A stretch of DNA of 64,000 bases. It comes from Mogibacterium timidum ATCC 33093. Lineage in GTDB: Bacteria > Bacillota > Clostridia > Peptostreptococcales > Anaerovoracaceae. Location of the stretch: contig NZ_JALU01000015.1 in NCBI RefSeq assembly GCF_000525775.1, positions 1-64,000 on the forward strand. Reading direction: 5' to 3'. The position numbers and the translations under genes are program-made. Below the pieces are notes generated by a model. It did not search any database and had not been told where the DNA came from. It saw only the letters and a program-made list of their open reading frames with translations. Position 1 is the stretch's first letter. Each line of letters begins with the position of its first letter. Below are positions 7,740-15,920 of this stretch, one piece after another.

Positions 7740-8536
7740 GTGTTACGCTCCCGTACATACTCCCCTATCTCGGTTATCGAGACTAGAACGCTGATGAGCA
7801 CGCAGCCCGGGATGATAATCATCCACCACTGGTCAGACAGAAGCGCATCCTGAGAAAGCGACATCAGACTGCCCCAAGAAACTTCGGATATAGGCAATCC
7901 GAGCCCCATGAAGCTGAGCGTCGATTCGGCGATTATCGCTGACCCTATGTTGCTGACCGCCATAAACATTATGGACGAGAAGTAGTTGGGAAACAGATGC
8001 CTTCTCAGCACATACCAGAATCCGCCGCCGTACAGCTCTGCCGCCAACACAAACTCGCTCTTCCTGAGTCTCCTGACTTCGCTCCTGATAACCTTGGACA
8101 TCTGCATCCAGCTTGTGATACCGATTATCAACGCGAGCGAACTGTAGGTCGCCCTGCCCCAGACAGCCTGAAGCACGATAATCAACAAGATATTCGGAAT
8201 ACTCATACACAGGTCTGTCGCCTTCATCATCAGATTGTCGATGTGCCTGTTGGACATGCCGCTGAGGGTTCCGTAAACCGAAGCTATGAATGTCGAGAGC
8301 ATAGCGCTCAGTGTGCCTATTATCAGGCTCGCTCTGCCACCATACAGGATGAGGCTCAGCAGGTCTCGTCCCATGTTATCCGTACCAAATATATGTCTCA
8401 TCGACGGCGCTTGCCCGATTACATCTGAATTCATGTAGTTTGGGGCGTATGGAGCGATTACATTTGCGAGCAGGCTGAGAATAACAGACGCCATAAGTAT
8501 TGCGATAGCCGCCTTCGGCTTTTTTCTACTATTCAT
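7718..8536 (-). CDS. ABC transporter permease (DppC/NikC-like)
   Basis: A membrane permease of about 272 residues with a transmembrane helix near the N-terminus, the extracellular FGTDNMGRD motif typical of DppC/OppC/NikC, and the cytoplasmic EAA-type loop AAELYGGGFWYVLRRHLFPN that docks on the ATPase. The AUG at 8536 is chosen because GAGGAGGG lies just upstream and it overlaps the end of the DppB-like gene by 8 bp, a sign of coupling. The C-terminal residues are encoded inside a short-repeat cluster, so the tail may have been replaced or extended. Confidence 0.9.
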   Translation of the reverse strand: MNSRKKPKAAIAILMASVILSLLANVIAPYAPNYMNSDVIGQAPSMRHIFGTDNMGRDLLSLILYGGRASLIIGTLSAMLSTFIASVYGTLSGMSNRHIDNLMMKATDLCMSIPNILLIIVLQAVWGRATYSSLALIIGITSWMQMSKVIRSEVRRLRKSEFVLAAELYGGGFWYVLRRHLFPNYFSSIMFMAVSNIGSAIIAESTLSFMGLGLPISEVSWGSLMSLSQDALLSDQWWMIIIPGCVLISVLVSITEIGEYVRERNTSRHSNI

Positions 8537-9539
8537 AGGAGCCCTCCTCATGGCACATCCTCGGATCGAGCCTCTCTCCGACAATCTGCGCCACATAATT
8601 ACACACTACCACAACAGCACCTGTTAACAGCGTCGTTGCCATCAGCATGTTGTAATCCTTATACAGAGCACTCTCGAAGCTCAGCTTGCCTATTCCCGGA
8701 TATCCGAAGACCATCTCGACAACATATGTTCCGCCAAGGAGATGCGGAACTGCGATAGCCATGATGGTTACCATCGGCGGCATAATATTCTTCATGCAGT
8801 ACTTCCTGATAATCCCGGTGCGCGGCATTCCCTCCGCCTTGAGCAGCAGCACATAGTCCTTGCGCATTTCCTCAAGCAGCAGATTACGCACCATGTACGA
8901 GTAGTACCACAGATGCCCTATAACTATTACAAATACCGGCAACACGAGATGCCGGAGTCTGTCTAAAAGGTCTCCCTCTGAATTGTACGAGTAAGCCCCT
9001 CCGGTCGGCAGTATGTGTAGATAGACTGCAAATACCAGTATGCATATCAGCGACAAAAAGAACACAGGGATGTTTCCCGATACTACGCCCGCCCTACAAA
9101 TAAATCTGTCGAGCCTTGTGCCTTCCCGCTCCGCCGAAGCTCTTCCGAGCCTGAATGCAAACACGAATGTCAGCACGTAGGCTATTACTCCAAATAATGC
9201 AGTGTTGCCCAGCACTCCCCCGATCACCTCCGCAACCGGTCTCTTATACTTGTACGACAGTCCCAGCTTGCCCTGAGCCAGGTCACCCAGCCACTTTCCA
9301 TACTGGACCGGCAGCGGCTTGTCTAAACCGAGGCTCTCGCGAGCAGCCGTCTTCTCGGCGACACTCATCCTGTCCACGCCATCTCCGTACCAGGCGCGGA
9401 GCGGATCCCCCGGACATAGACGCGACAGGACGAACACTATGATTGAGAGCAGCAGCAATATGAGCAGCATCTCGGCAAATCTGCCCAATACATATTTAAT
9501 TGTGCGTCCTCTCTCTTTTTCCATAAATTCTGCGTTCAC
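8529..9539 (-). CDS. ABC transporter permease (DppB/NikB-like)
   Basis: A 336-residue permease with about six transmembrane helices, the LCPGDPLRAWYG segment after the first helix, and the EAA loop LLKAEGMPRTGIIRKYCMKN. It forms the channel with the DppC-like partner. The start is a GUG at 9539 or an AUG at 9524; GGAGGA lies almost against the GUG, so the choice is uncertain. It begins 88 bp after the DUF3842 gene on the same strand. Confidence 0.88.
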   Translation of the reverse strand: MNAEFMEKERGRTIKYVLGRFAEMLLILLLLSIIVFVLSRLCPGDPLRAWYGDGVDRMSVAEKTAARESLGLDKPLPVQYGKWLGDLAQGKLGLSYKYKRPVAEVIGGVLGNTALFGVIAYVLTFVFAFRLGRASAEREGTRLDRFICRAGVVSGNIPVFFLSLICILVFAVYLHILPTGGAYSYNSEGDLLDRLRHLVLPVFVIVIGHLWYYSYMVRNLLLEEMRKDYVLLLKAEGMPRTGIIRKYCMKNIMPPMVTIMAIAVPHLLGGTYVVEMVFGYPGIGKLSFESALYKDYNMLMATTLLTGAVVVVCNYVAQIVGERLDPRMCHEEGSYE

Positions 9540-9627
9540 TCCTCCGGATTCGCTTACAAAAAGACCGGTATAGTCGCTTCTGCAACTACTCCGGCCTTCG
9601 TGGCATGGCTAAATGTTATTGCTTTAT

Positions 9628-10047
9628 TCAGTTGTTGCCTCTGCTGTACATCCTGACTATTCTGTCAACTGCATCCTCAATGCACTCTTTGACCGGCAAC
9701 TCCTTTGTACCTGCAATCATAACATTGCAATACGCCGTAGGAACCAGCACCTTGGATGCCTCGCTTGTTCCGACACTTTCCGCTATAGTCGGGGTGATCT
9801 CGCCTAACATCGCATTTGCTACCAGAATACCGATTGGTCCGGTGATAATCTGTGCTCTTGCTGCGCAAAATCCTATAGCGTTCTCTCCTGTTGCCGCTCT
9901 CTTGGCTCCGGCCTTCACCATGGCATTCGTCGCCATACTGTTGGTTCCGGCTGCTACTATCTCCGCTTCCGGAAGCCTCTCCGTCAGCTTGGTCACAAGC
10001 TGGCGACCTATACCGCCTCCTTGCGCATCAATTACTAATATGTCCAT
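9628..10047 (-). CDS. DUF3842 family protein
   Basis: A 139-residue small Rossmann-like protein beginning MDILVIDAQGGGIGRQLV, with GTNSMATNAM, GAKRAATGENAI and ITGPIGI segments. These match the DUF3842 family, whose function is unknown to me. The glycine-rich start suggests nucleotide or dinucleotide binding. It stands between the putative NPN-linked enzyme and the nickel/lar genes, so a role in that pathway is possible, but only by position. An extended -10 promoter lies about 55 bp upstream. Confidence 0.8.
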   Translation of the reverse strand: MDILVIDAQGGGIGRQLVTKLTERLPEAEIVAAGTNSMATNAMVKAGAKRAATGENAIGFCAARAQIITGPIGILVANAMLGEITPTIAESVGTSEASKVLVPTAYCNVMIAGTKELPVKECIEDAVDRIVRMYSRGNN

Positions 10048-10100
10048 TCCGTTCGCCTTTCATAGCCGATTGTACACTTCCTGTGCACTGTATGTTGAAT

Positions 10101-10109
10101 ATTATAACA
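10101..10109 (-). promoter_or_regulatory. extended -10 promoter for the DUF3842-importer-lar run
   Basis: The minus strand reads TGTTATAAT, a perfect extended -10 element, about 55 bp before the DUF3842 start codon. The -35 region (ACAACT) is weak, which is normal for extended -10 promoters. It would let the nickel/lar genes be transcribed apart from the upstream cyclodeaminase-like gene. Confidence 0.5.
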
Positions 10110-10231
10110 GATATTTGATGCGCAGTTGTCGCAGTAATTAAGTTTACCAAGTATTTTTGCAGGTTGCTGAATGTTTGGAATTATCTTCTTCGGTTATTTT
10201 GTTCTTATCTTGCTATAATTGCAATCTGATC

Positions 10232-10316
10232 GGTGTGCCGAATTATTATCCTTATTACCGCTGTGTGACAGCTTTTCACCGCAACTTACGGCAAGCTCAC
10301 GGAATGTCGGCACACC
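10232..10316. other. candidate structured RNA or operator (85 nt, 10-bp closing stem)
   Basis: GGTGTGCCGA at 10232-10241 is the exact complement of TCGGCACACC at 10307-10316. Inside are a 5-bp hairpin GCTGT-GTG-ACAGC (10260-10272) and a CCG/CGG hairpin. It lies in the 361-bp gene-free stretch 10048-10408, upstream of the nickel/lar genes. A plus-strand extended -10 (TGCTATAAT, 10211-10219) would start a transcript just before the first arm; on the minus strand the element would lie in the leader of the operon or above its promoter. It matches no riboswitch consensus that I recall. Confidence 0.4.
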
Positions 10317-10408
10317 TGCAATTATTTAAATGTGTTAAGTGTGCTAAATTATTTGTAACATTTGGCGTTCCTTGCGCATCGGGACTGCTCGGGGCACCTC
10401 AGCTGCTC

Positions 10409-11506
10409 TTAGTATTCCAGCCCCAGGCCATCAGCGATATTGCAGATGAAGTCCTGAGCGTTTGTGATGATTCCCTTTGAAGAGAGGGAGCCTCTGTCAG
10501 CCAGCTTGTTAACTACGAACTCGGAAGCGTCGCATACGTAGAAGTATGTTTGACGAACTGTTCCGTCCTCAAGCACCCTGAAGCTCGGTGTCATGTTTCC
10601 GACAGCGATCGAATGAAGCATTGTAGCCATCGTGATTACTGTGGTAGCCTTGCTTACGTGAGCTCTCATGGCGTCCTGCGCATCGTAGCAGTCTCCGTGA
10701 ACCTCCGGAAGAGGACCGTCGTCACGAATTGAGCCGCCGAGCACGATTGGCACATCATTCTTGATAGCCGCTGTCATGACACCGTTGTCAAGGTTCTCCT
10801 GCTCCACAAAGGCCTTCATTGAGCCGGCTGCTCTTACTCTGTTGATGAGGTCGAGGTGGTTGTAGTGACCGTTGTGCACGTTCTCCTGAGTATAGATATT
10901 CTGACCGAGAGCTGTATTCATGTATGCACCCTCAAGATCGTGGGATGCCAGAGCGTTTCCGGCCAGTACTGCGTGAGCATATCCGTTAGAGATAAGCGCT
11001 GAAAGAGCCTTTCTAGCCTTGATATCGAATGAGAAAGCAGGTCCCATAACCCATACGATTCTGCCGTTATCCTTCTCGTGCTTAAGCAGCTCAACGATTT
11101 CATCGAAGTCCTTGGAGAATGCTGTCTCTCTGGAACGGCCGGTACGGAAAGCGAATGTATCTGCAGCTGCACCGGTATTCTCGTTGAAACCGTCTGCGTG
11201 CATGTAGATTCCCTCTTCACAGCACTCTGTACGTCCGCAGACTACGAGCTCGCCCTTCTTTACTCTTCTAGCTTCGAGCGCGAGAACCTTATCACCGTCA
11301 AATACAGGAACTGTGTCCATTCTGCTCTCTTCACACATGAGCCACTTACCGTCTATCTTGAAGTATTCCGGGAAGATGCTGAGTGCGTGGAAGTCAAATG
11401 GAACTACTCCATCAACCGGTGCCGGCTCCAGTCTGCAATCCGGCGAGTCAACAAACTTCTGCTCTGTGAAATCCGGATGTGTGTATTTTCTTAGTTCGAA
11501 TGCCAT
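10409..11506 (-). CDS. TIGR00300-family protein, putative ornithine cyclodeaminase
   Basis: A 365-residue protein of the LOR/SDH-conserved-region family (TIGR00300, ArgZ/AgrE C-terminal type). Visible landmarks are VWVMGPAFSFD, AVLAGNALASHDLEGA, VLGGSIRDDGPLPEVHGD and ATMLHSIAVGNMTPS. Relatives convert ornithine to proline and ammonia, and database naming has linked the family to the nickel-pincer nucleotide. I recall this naming but cannot verify it here. The adjacent larB/larE and nickel-type importer support such a link. AGGAGG precedes the start. Confidence 0.78.
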   Translation of the reverse strand: MAFELRKYTHPDFTEQKFVDSPDCRLEPAPVDGVVPFDFHALSIFPEYFKIDGKWLMCEESRMDTVPVFDGDKVLALEARRVKKGELVVCGRTECCEEGIYMHADGFNENTGAAADTFAFRTGRSRETAFSKDFDEIVELLKHEKDNGRIVWVMGPAFSFDIKARKALSALISNGYAHAVLAGNALASHDLEGAYMNTALGQNIYTQENVHNGHYNHLDLINRVRAAGSMKAFVEQENLDNGVMTAAIKNDVPIVLGGSIRDDGPLPEVHGDCYDAQDAMRAHVSKATTVITMATMLHSIAVGNMTPSFRVLEDGTVRQTYFYVCDASEFVVNKLADRGSLSSKGIITNAQDFICNIADGLGLEY

Positions 11507-11574
11507 AATATATCCTCCTTGTATATCTGATTTTGATTATAACGTCTAATTTCTGTAAGTACAGTTTATGAATT

Positions 11575-12489
11575 TTATGATGCCAGTTTCTCCCGAGCTT
11601 CTCTTTCTCTGTCCTTCCTGCTCTTGAGGAAGCTAGGCTGCAGCTCCGCGATCAGGATAGCTGCGAACATCAGTACAAATCCGATAGCCTTGTTCACTGT
11701 CATCTGCTCGTTGAAGAACACCATTCCGAAGATGATTCCGAAGATGTTCTCGAAGCTGAGGATGATAGATACGCTTGTAGGCGACTCTGTCTTCTGGGAG
11801 ATGGTCTGGAACAGGAAGCACAATCCGGAGCAAACAATACCGAGATATAGAACTCCAAATACAACCTCTCCGTTGATCTGTACGTTGCCCGCCGTCTCCT
11901 GAGTGAGCGTAAATGTCCATGCCAGGATCGCCGACACTATGAACTGCAGCATAGTGATGATTCCGGGATCCTTATCCTTACCCCACTTAGCGATTGCGAT
12001 AATCTGAGCTGCCCAGAATAGCGAGCTGAGAATCGAGATGCTGTCTCCAAAGCTGATGCTGAAGGTACCTGCAACTGATACAAAGATGATACCGATTGCG
12101 CACATTGTAGCTGCTACGATGTGATACAGCTTAGGTCTCTCTCTGAGAACCAGCCATCCTATAAACGGTACGAATACGCAGTATGCGGATGAGAGGAAGT
12201 GGCTCTTTCCGGGCATCTCCAGCATAACTCCTATGGTCTGCGTAAAGTATGCACCGAACAGGCAAACGCCGATAAATAGTCCTGCCTTGATGTAGTCCTT
12301 ATCTATCAGCTTGAGCTGCTTGCGGTAGATTATAGCCAGGATGATACTCGCAATCGTGAAACGAAGCGCGAGCAGCATGCCCGGCGGGATAAAGTCTGTG
12401 GAGCCCTTGATGACTACCATTGAGCTTCCCCATGCAACCGCGATGAATAGTAGTAAAAGTTTACCTTTAACGCTACCTGACTTCTGCAT
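11575..12489 (-). CDS. DMT-family (EamA) transporter
   Basis: A 304-residue integral membrane protein with ten predicted helices in two EamA repeats, starting KLLLLFIAVAWGSSMVVIKG in the manner of drug/metabolite exporters. The second half has LSFENIFGIIFGMVFFNEQ, the usual EamA helix motif. The substrate is unknown; relatives export amino acids or metabolites. It lies downstream of the GlnKL-like two-component pair on the same strand, which makes it a possible target, although a terminator separates them. Confidence 0.85.
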   Translation of the reverse strand: MQKSGSVKGKLLLLFIAVAWGSSMVVIKGSTDFIPPGMLLALRFTIASIILAIIYRKQLKLIDKDYIKAGLFIGVCLFGAYFTQTIGVMLEMPGKSHFLSSAYCVFVPFIGWLVLRERPKLYHIVAATMCAIGIIFVSVAGTFSISFGDSISILSSLFWAAQIIAIAKWGKDKDPGIITMLQFIVSAILAWTFTLTQETAGNVQINGEVVFGVLYLGIVCSGLCFLFQTISQKTESPTSVSIILSFENIFGIIFGMVFFNEQMTVNKAIGFVLMFAAILIAELQPSFLKSRKDREREAREKLAS

Positions 12490-12556
12490 AAGACAACTCC
12501 TTTCTTGTCTTTAATAAATTTAGAAATAATTTCGTTATTATCTTGTCAGGGCGCAC

Positions 12557-13555
12557 TCAAAAAAACTCACAGAACCTCATAAACATTCTGTGAGAAAATA
12601 ATATTATTTGGAATTTAAAGGAGGTACACTCAATCCGGGCATTCATAAGGCCTACATATAGGGGATGCGCTATCTCGGACCGGCATATGTCGATATCCCT
12701 ACTCTTCAATAAAATCCCTGTAGACCATAATTCCGTCCTGAACTTGGCGATGCTGACTCTGCCTCCTGCCGGAGCGCGCCCCTCCTGATAGTTCACTTCC
12801 ATCTTGATAGACAGGTGGTCAAACACATACTTGGCATAGATCTGAGAATCATCCTCTACCATCTCTATCTTGGCAGCTGCCACATTGGCCAGAGCCTTCT
12901 TGAGTGCTCTGCGGACACGCTGTTCGACGTTCTTGTCACTATCTCCCTCAACATCTGCTACATCGCTGAGTATCCTCTTAGAGTAGCCGGCATTGCACTT
13001 ATCCATGCGCTCGTATATCTTGCGGATATCATATGTGCCTTTTTCGCCGAGAATTCCAAACGAGCTGAACATCATATCCAGCCAATTCTGCTTTTTGTCC
13101 GGCTGATGATCACGCCTCGATGGACGGTGCGTATCGGTGTCTCCCACCTCCATGAATGCGCTTTGGATGTTATCTACGACCTTTTTGAGCTTGATGCGCT
13201 CGATTATATTCTTGGCTACTCGTTCTATCTCGAGTACATTGACCGGCTTACTGACAAAAAACTCGACCCCCGCATCGTACGCCTTGTTGACCAGCGACTT
13301 ATCGGACAGTTTGGAGATCATGATAAATGCAGCTTCCGGGTAAAACCTCCTGACCTCATTTATGAACGTTATCCCATCCATCTCCTTCATCATGAAGTCG
13401 ACCATAATTATCTCCGGACGCTCCTCACGAATGTCCGCGATTGCACATTCAACATCTGTGTTGTAACCCGCAACCGTACCGATTTCTCTGTCGCTGATTA
13501 TATGCTTAAGGGTTTTTACTACCGCTATATCGTCGTCTAGGATGTAAAAATCCAT
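12557..13555 (-). CDS. response regulator, GlnL/YcbB type (probably frameshifted at the 3' end)
   Basis: The receiver domain (about 1-120) has phospho-acceptor Asp53 in IIMVDFMMKEMDG and the conserved Lys in FFVSKP. The C-terminal part is the YcbB DNA-binding domain found in GlnL regulators, including ILGEKGTYDI and YQEGRAPAGGRVSIAKF. After AKF the frame reads about 60 atypical residues straight through the gene's terminator. A one-base change at about 12741-12745 would instead give a terminus ending VYRDFIEE and a TAG at 12699. Either a recent frameshift or a sequencing error explains this. The start overlaps the kinase gene by 19 bp. Confidence 0.85.
   Translation of the reverse strand: MDFYILDDDIAVVKTLKHIISDREIGTVAGYNTDVECAIADIREERPEIIMVDFMMKEMDGITFINEVRRFYPEAAFIMISKLSDKSLVNKAYDAGVEFFVSKPVNVLEIERVAKNIIERIKLKKVVDNIQSAFMEVGDTDTHRPSRRDHQPDKKQNWLDMMFSSFGILGEKGTYDIRKIYERMDKCNAGYSKRILSDVADVEGDSDKNVEQRVRRALKKALANVAAAKIEMVEDDSQIYAKYVFDHLSIKMEVNYQEGRAPAGGRVSIAKFRTELWSTGILLKSRDIDICRSEIAHPLYVGLMNARIECTSFKFQIILFSHRMFMRFCEFF
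12559..12594 (-). terminator. terminator of the two-component operon
   Basis: CTCACAGAA (12566-12574) and TTCTGTGAG (12586-12594) form a perfect 9-bp stem followed on the minus strand by seven T. The reading frame of the response regulator as it stands runs into this hairpin, which indicates that the true gene end lies upstream. Confidence 0.85.
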
Positions 13556-14868
13556 CTTGTCTCCTCCTCGAATTTACTCGGCGGAATCTCGATTACAAAC
13601 CTCGTGCCACCGTCTTTTCTATTCTTAACTCTTATCCTGCCGCCAAAATCATTTTCTACATAGTCGCGAACCAAGGACAGCCCCAGGCCACGCTGCACGA
13701 AGCCCGTATCCATATTCATCTTGGTTGAATACCCCGGCAGGAATATTGTCTCCATATCCGCTTCATCGATTCCTGGACCGTTATCCTCCACCTCTATGCG
13801 ATGGCACGGTCCAATACTGCTGTATCTACACCACGCAACCATAACGCGAATCTTCCCATCCGAACCCTCGAACGCCTCCAGCGCGTTAACCGTGAGGTTT
13901 CGCAGGATTGAAATAGTCTTATAGCTCTCGCTTACCTTGTAATCCATGCGCTGATCTATCTCAAATTCCACGTCCATGTGCTTGGCCGCCGCAGTCTTCA
14001 GGATGTTACTCTTCATGAATTTCAGAATTTCCGACATCAGCAGGTCCGGTTCGCCGTGAGCATTTCTGTTGAGGTTATCCAGAGTATCCAGAATTTCCTG
14101 ATAGCAGCCCTTGATCTCATGAGTGCCACGGGCAATTTCAAGCGCCCTCTTCGTAAACTCCTCCGGCATGTCCGCGTCCTTCATATCTGTGTGCAGCGCA
14201 TACGCTTCCTTGAGCACCCGTTCTACATCCTCCTTGTTGTTGAGGATGAAGCGCATCTCGTCCGCTATTGTAACGCTCTGATTGACCATGAACTGAATCT
14301 TTCGGTTATGTGCTCTCTCTGTCTGCACATGCATATAATATTCCATAGTGACAATAATAAAAAGCGAGATCCCCGTTCTTGCCAGCGCAATAACAAGCAA
14401 AGTGTTGAACATGTACATGGTAACAAAGTTATCCGCCCTTATTATGGACATGAAGTAAACTTCAATTATGTTGCCGAGAAAATCTGCAAGAAAAACGGAT
14501 ATGCAGAAATTCAGCAGCGGTATTCGCCTGCCCATGTATGCCTTGACACACAGAGATATGGTGATTCCGTATATTATGAAAAAGATTGCGTCCGGAAAGC
14601 AGTTAACAGCATTTTCCACCATACTGACACCTGCCTTCATAGATGTGATAAATCTAAAGGTAGGAGAGAAGACTGCAGAGATTAACGCAATCTGCATCGC
14701 TGTGTATTTGTCTAAAAAGCAGAAAATGAACACGTCAAGAACAATGACATCAATCGCAAACACGAAGCCCGGTGCTACGTGAGGCGCATCGATATTAATC
14801 TGCGCAGCCACTGATATTATCAGTGCAATCATCAACACATTCTTGATTCTGTCCAAATAGCTGTTCAT
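13537..14868 (-). CDS. sensor histidine kinase, GlnK/YcbA type
   Basis: A 443-residue membrane kinase. About six transmembrane helices fill residues 1-185. The phospho-acceptor His lies in RGTHEIKG near residue 250, the N box is NLTVNALEAF, and the ATP lid motifs are DNGPGID and RGLGLSLV. It would phosphorylate the YcbB-type regulator encoded immediately downstream with overlap. In Bacillus the equivalent pair responds to glutamine; the signal here is unknown. GGGAGAG precedes the AUG at 14868. Confidence 0.88.
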   Translation of the reverse strand: MNSYLDRIKNVLMIALIISVAAQINIDAPHVAPGFVFAIDVIVLDVFIFCFLDKYTAMQIALISAVFSPTFRFITSMKAGVSMVENAVNCFPDAIFFIIYGITISLCVKAYMGRRIPLLNFCISVFLADFLGNIIEVYFMSIIRADNFVTMYMFNTLLVIALARTGISLFIIVTMEYYMHVQTERAHNRKIQFMVNQSVTIADEMRFILNNKEDVERVLKEAYALHTDMKDADMPEEFTKRALEIARGTHEIKGCYQEILDTLDNLNRNAHGEPDLLMSEILKFMKSNILKTAAAKHMDVEFEIDQRMDYKVSESYKTISILRNLTVNALEAFEGSDGKIRVMVAWCRYSSIGPCHRIEVEDNGPGIDEADMETIFLPGYSTKMNMDTGFVQRGLGLSLVRDYVENDFGGRIRVKNRKDGGTRFVIEIPPSKFEEETRWIFTS

Positions 14869-15032
14869 ATGCTCTCCCTATAGCTCATGCGTTTACTATG
14901 AAAGTATATTATACGGATTACTAATGTATCAACAGGAAAAATAAATCCCGTACAAGATCCATACAGCACAAAGAACGTTACAGACCCTTTTTGACAAATT
15001 GCCATATAATTTCATTAATCTCTTCAGACAAT

Positions 15033-15075
15033 AAAAAACATGCTCGCCAACTCACATGTTTAGCAGCAAGCATGT
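15033..15075 (-). terminator. terminator after the broken ATPase gene
   Basis: ACATGCTCGC (15038-15047) pairs with GCAAGCATGT (15066-15075) apart from one base, followed on the minus strand by a T run at 15033-15038. It lies in the 322-bp stretch 14869-15190, which otherwise shows no gene and only the kinase ribosome binding site near 14870. Confidence 0.6.
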
Positions 15076-15190
15076 AGTTATTTAACTAAAAGGTAACCGT
15101 TCTATATTTATTTTAACTATTTTAACGTTAAAATTCTATCCGTTCAGCGGTATCTCCCATTGAGATATACAGTCCGCGACTCATGTCAAT

Positions 15191-15662
15191 TTAATCCTCT
15201 AATAGCCAATCCACTATATATTTAATCTCTATACCATTGATATTATCAACACCTTCATACCTCCCTATTATAACGAACTTCTTGAAATTGTCCTTGATCA
15301 TCAGCAGATTATCCGTTTCATGTGAGTTTGCCGGCAGTTGATATGTAACCTGATAATATTCAATACTTTGATTTTTTCTTGCCATAAAATCAATTTCCTT
15401 ATCATCAAGCCTTACAACATCTATCGTATATCCTCGTCTTGCAAGTTCTAAAAATACAATATTCTCAAGTCTGTTCCCGTTATTCCCTTCCTTATAACTG
15501 ACTGCCTGATTTCTAAGTCCACTATCGACGATAAAATATATAGTCCATATACTGTTTCAACAGCACAGACTTCCCCGATCTTCTAACTCCTGTAATCACC
15601 TTGATGAAATCTGTATCTTTAAATGCAATCAGTTTACCAAGGTACATTTTTCTTATATACAT
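15191..15662 (-). pseudogene. internally deleted AAA ATPase (AAA_14/DUF4143 type)
   Basis: The N-terminal part starts at 15662 (MYIRKMYLGKLI) after AGGAAG and keeps the Walker A motif GVRRSGKS, then meets a stop after about 46 residues. In another frame the C-terminal part follows at once: NRLENIVFLELARRGY, VVRLDDKEIDFMARKNQ, then the usual end to 15191. Intact relatives are about 400 residues, so roughly 900 bp between the Walker A region and the DUF4143 domain are missing and the join is out of frame. These ATPases are common accessory genes of unknown role, sometimes toxin-antitoxin-like. Confidence 0.8.
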
Positions 15663-15705
15663 TTTACTTCCTCTTATATTGGATTTTCGTTTCATATTTT
15701 ACCAT

Positions 15706-15749
15706 GACCGTCTCATTATTGGAAGTCAACTTCCAATAATGAGACGGTC
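15706..15749. repeat. 21-bp perfect inverted repeat
   Basis: GACCGTCTCATTATTGGAAG (15706 onward) is mirrored exactly on the other side of a 2-nt centre, ending at 15749. It lies just upstream of the broken ATPase start. It could act as a terminator-like hairpin, an operator, or the remains of a palindromic mobile element. Confidence 0.6.
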
Positions 15750-15775
15750 GTTTTAAATAAACCCCATACAACACA

Positions 15776-15815
15776 AATACACCCCAATCCCCACCGTCGG
15801 GAATCGGAGTGTATT
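15776..15815 (-). terminator. terminator of the large surface protein gene
   Basis: Arms 15776-15792 and 15799-15815 form a 17-bp stem in minus-strand RNA, with three positions that pair only as G-U. On the plus strand these would be A-C mismatches, so the structure fits the minus-strand transcript of the surface protein gene ending at 15921. Confidence 0.55.
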
Positions 15816-15920
15816 ATGTTTGATATTATTTGCGAATCAGTCGGCTGCTCATTTTGAGCCGACCCATATTCGCATTGAACTTGCTCTTGTTCGAATTAGC
15901 TAGTGCGAACCCGCTACAAA

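Noticed and set aside
7458-7853. Plus-strand open frames in the importer gap
   Set aside because: They read the short-repeat cluster and then the antisense of the permease; low complexity with no start signal.
9628-9630. UGA at the end of the DUF3842 gene
   Set aside because: The next in-frame stop follows after three codons; an ordinary stop.
9605-10141. A 178-codon plus-strand open frame
   Set aside because: Antisense to the DUF3842 gene; no ribosome binding site and no recognisable domain.
10232-10316. NiCo (czcD) or cobalamin riboswitch
   Set aside because: The conserved core strings of those classes are not present on either strand; only the generic structured element is reported.
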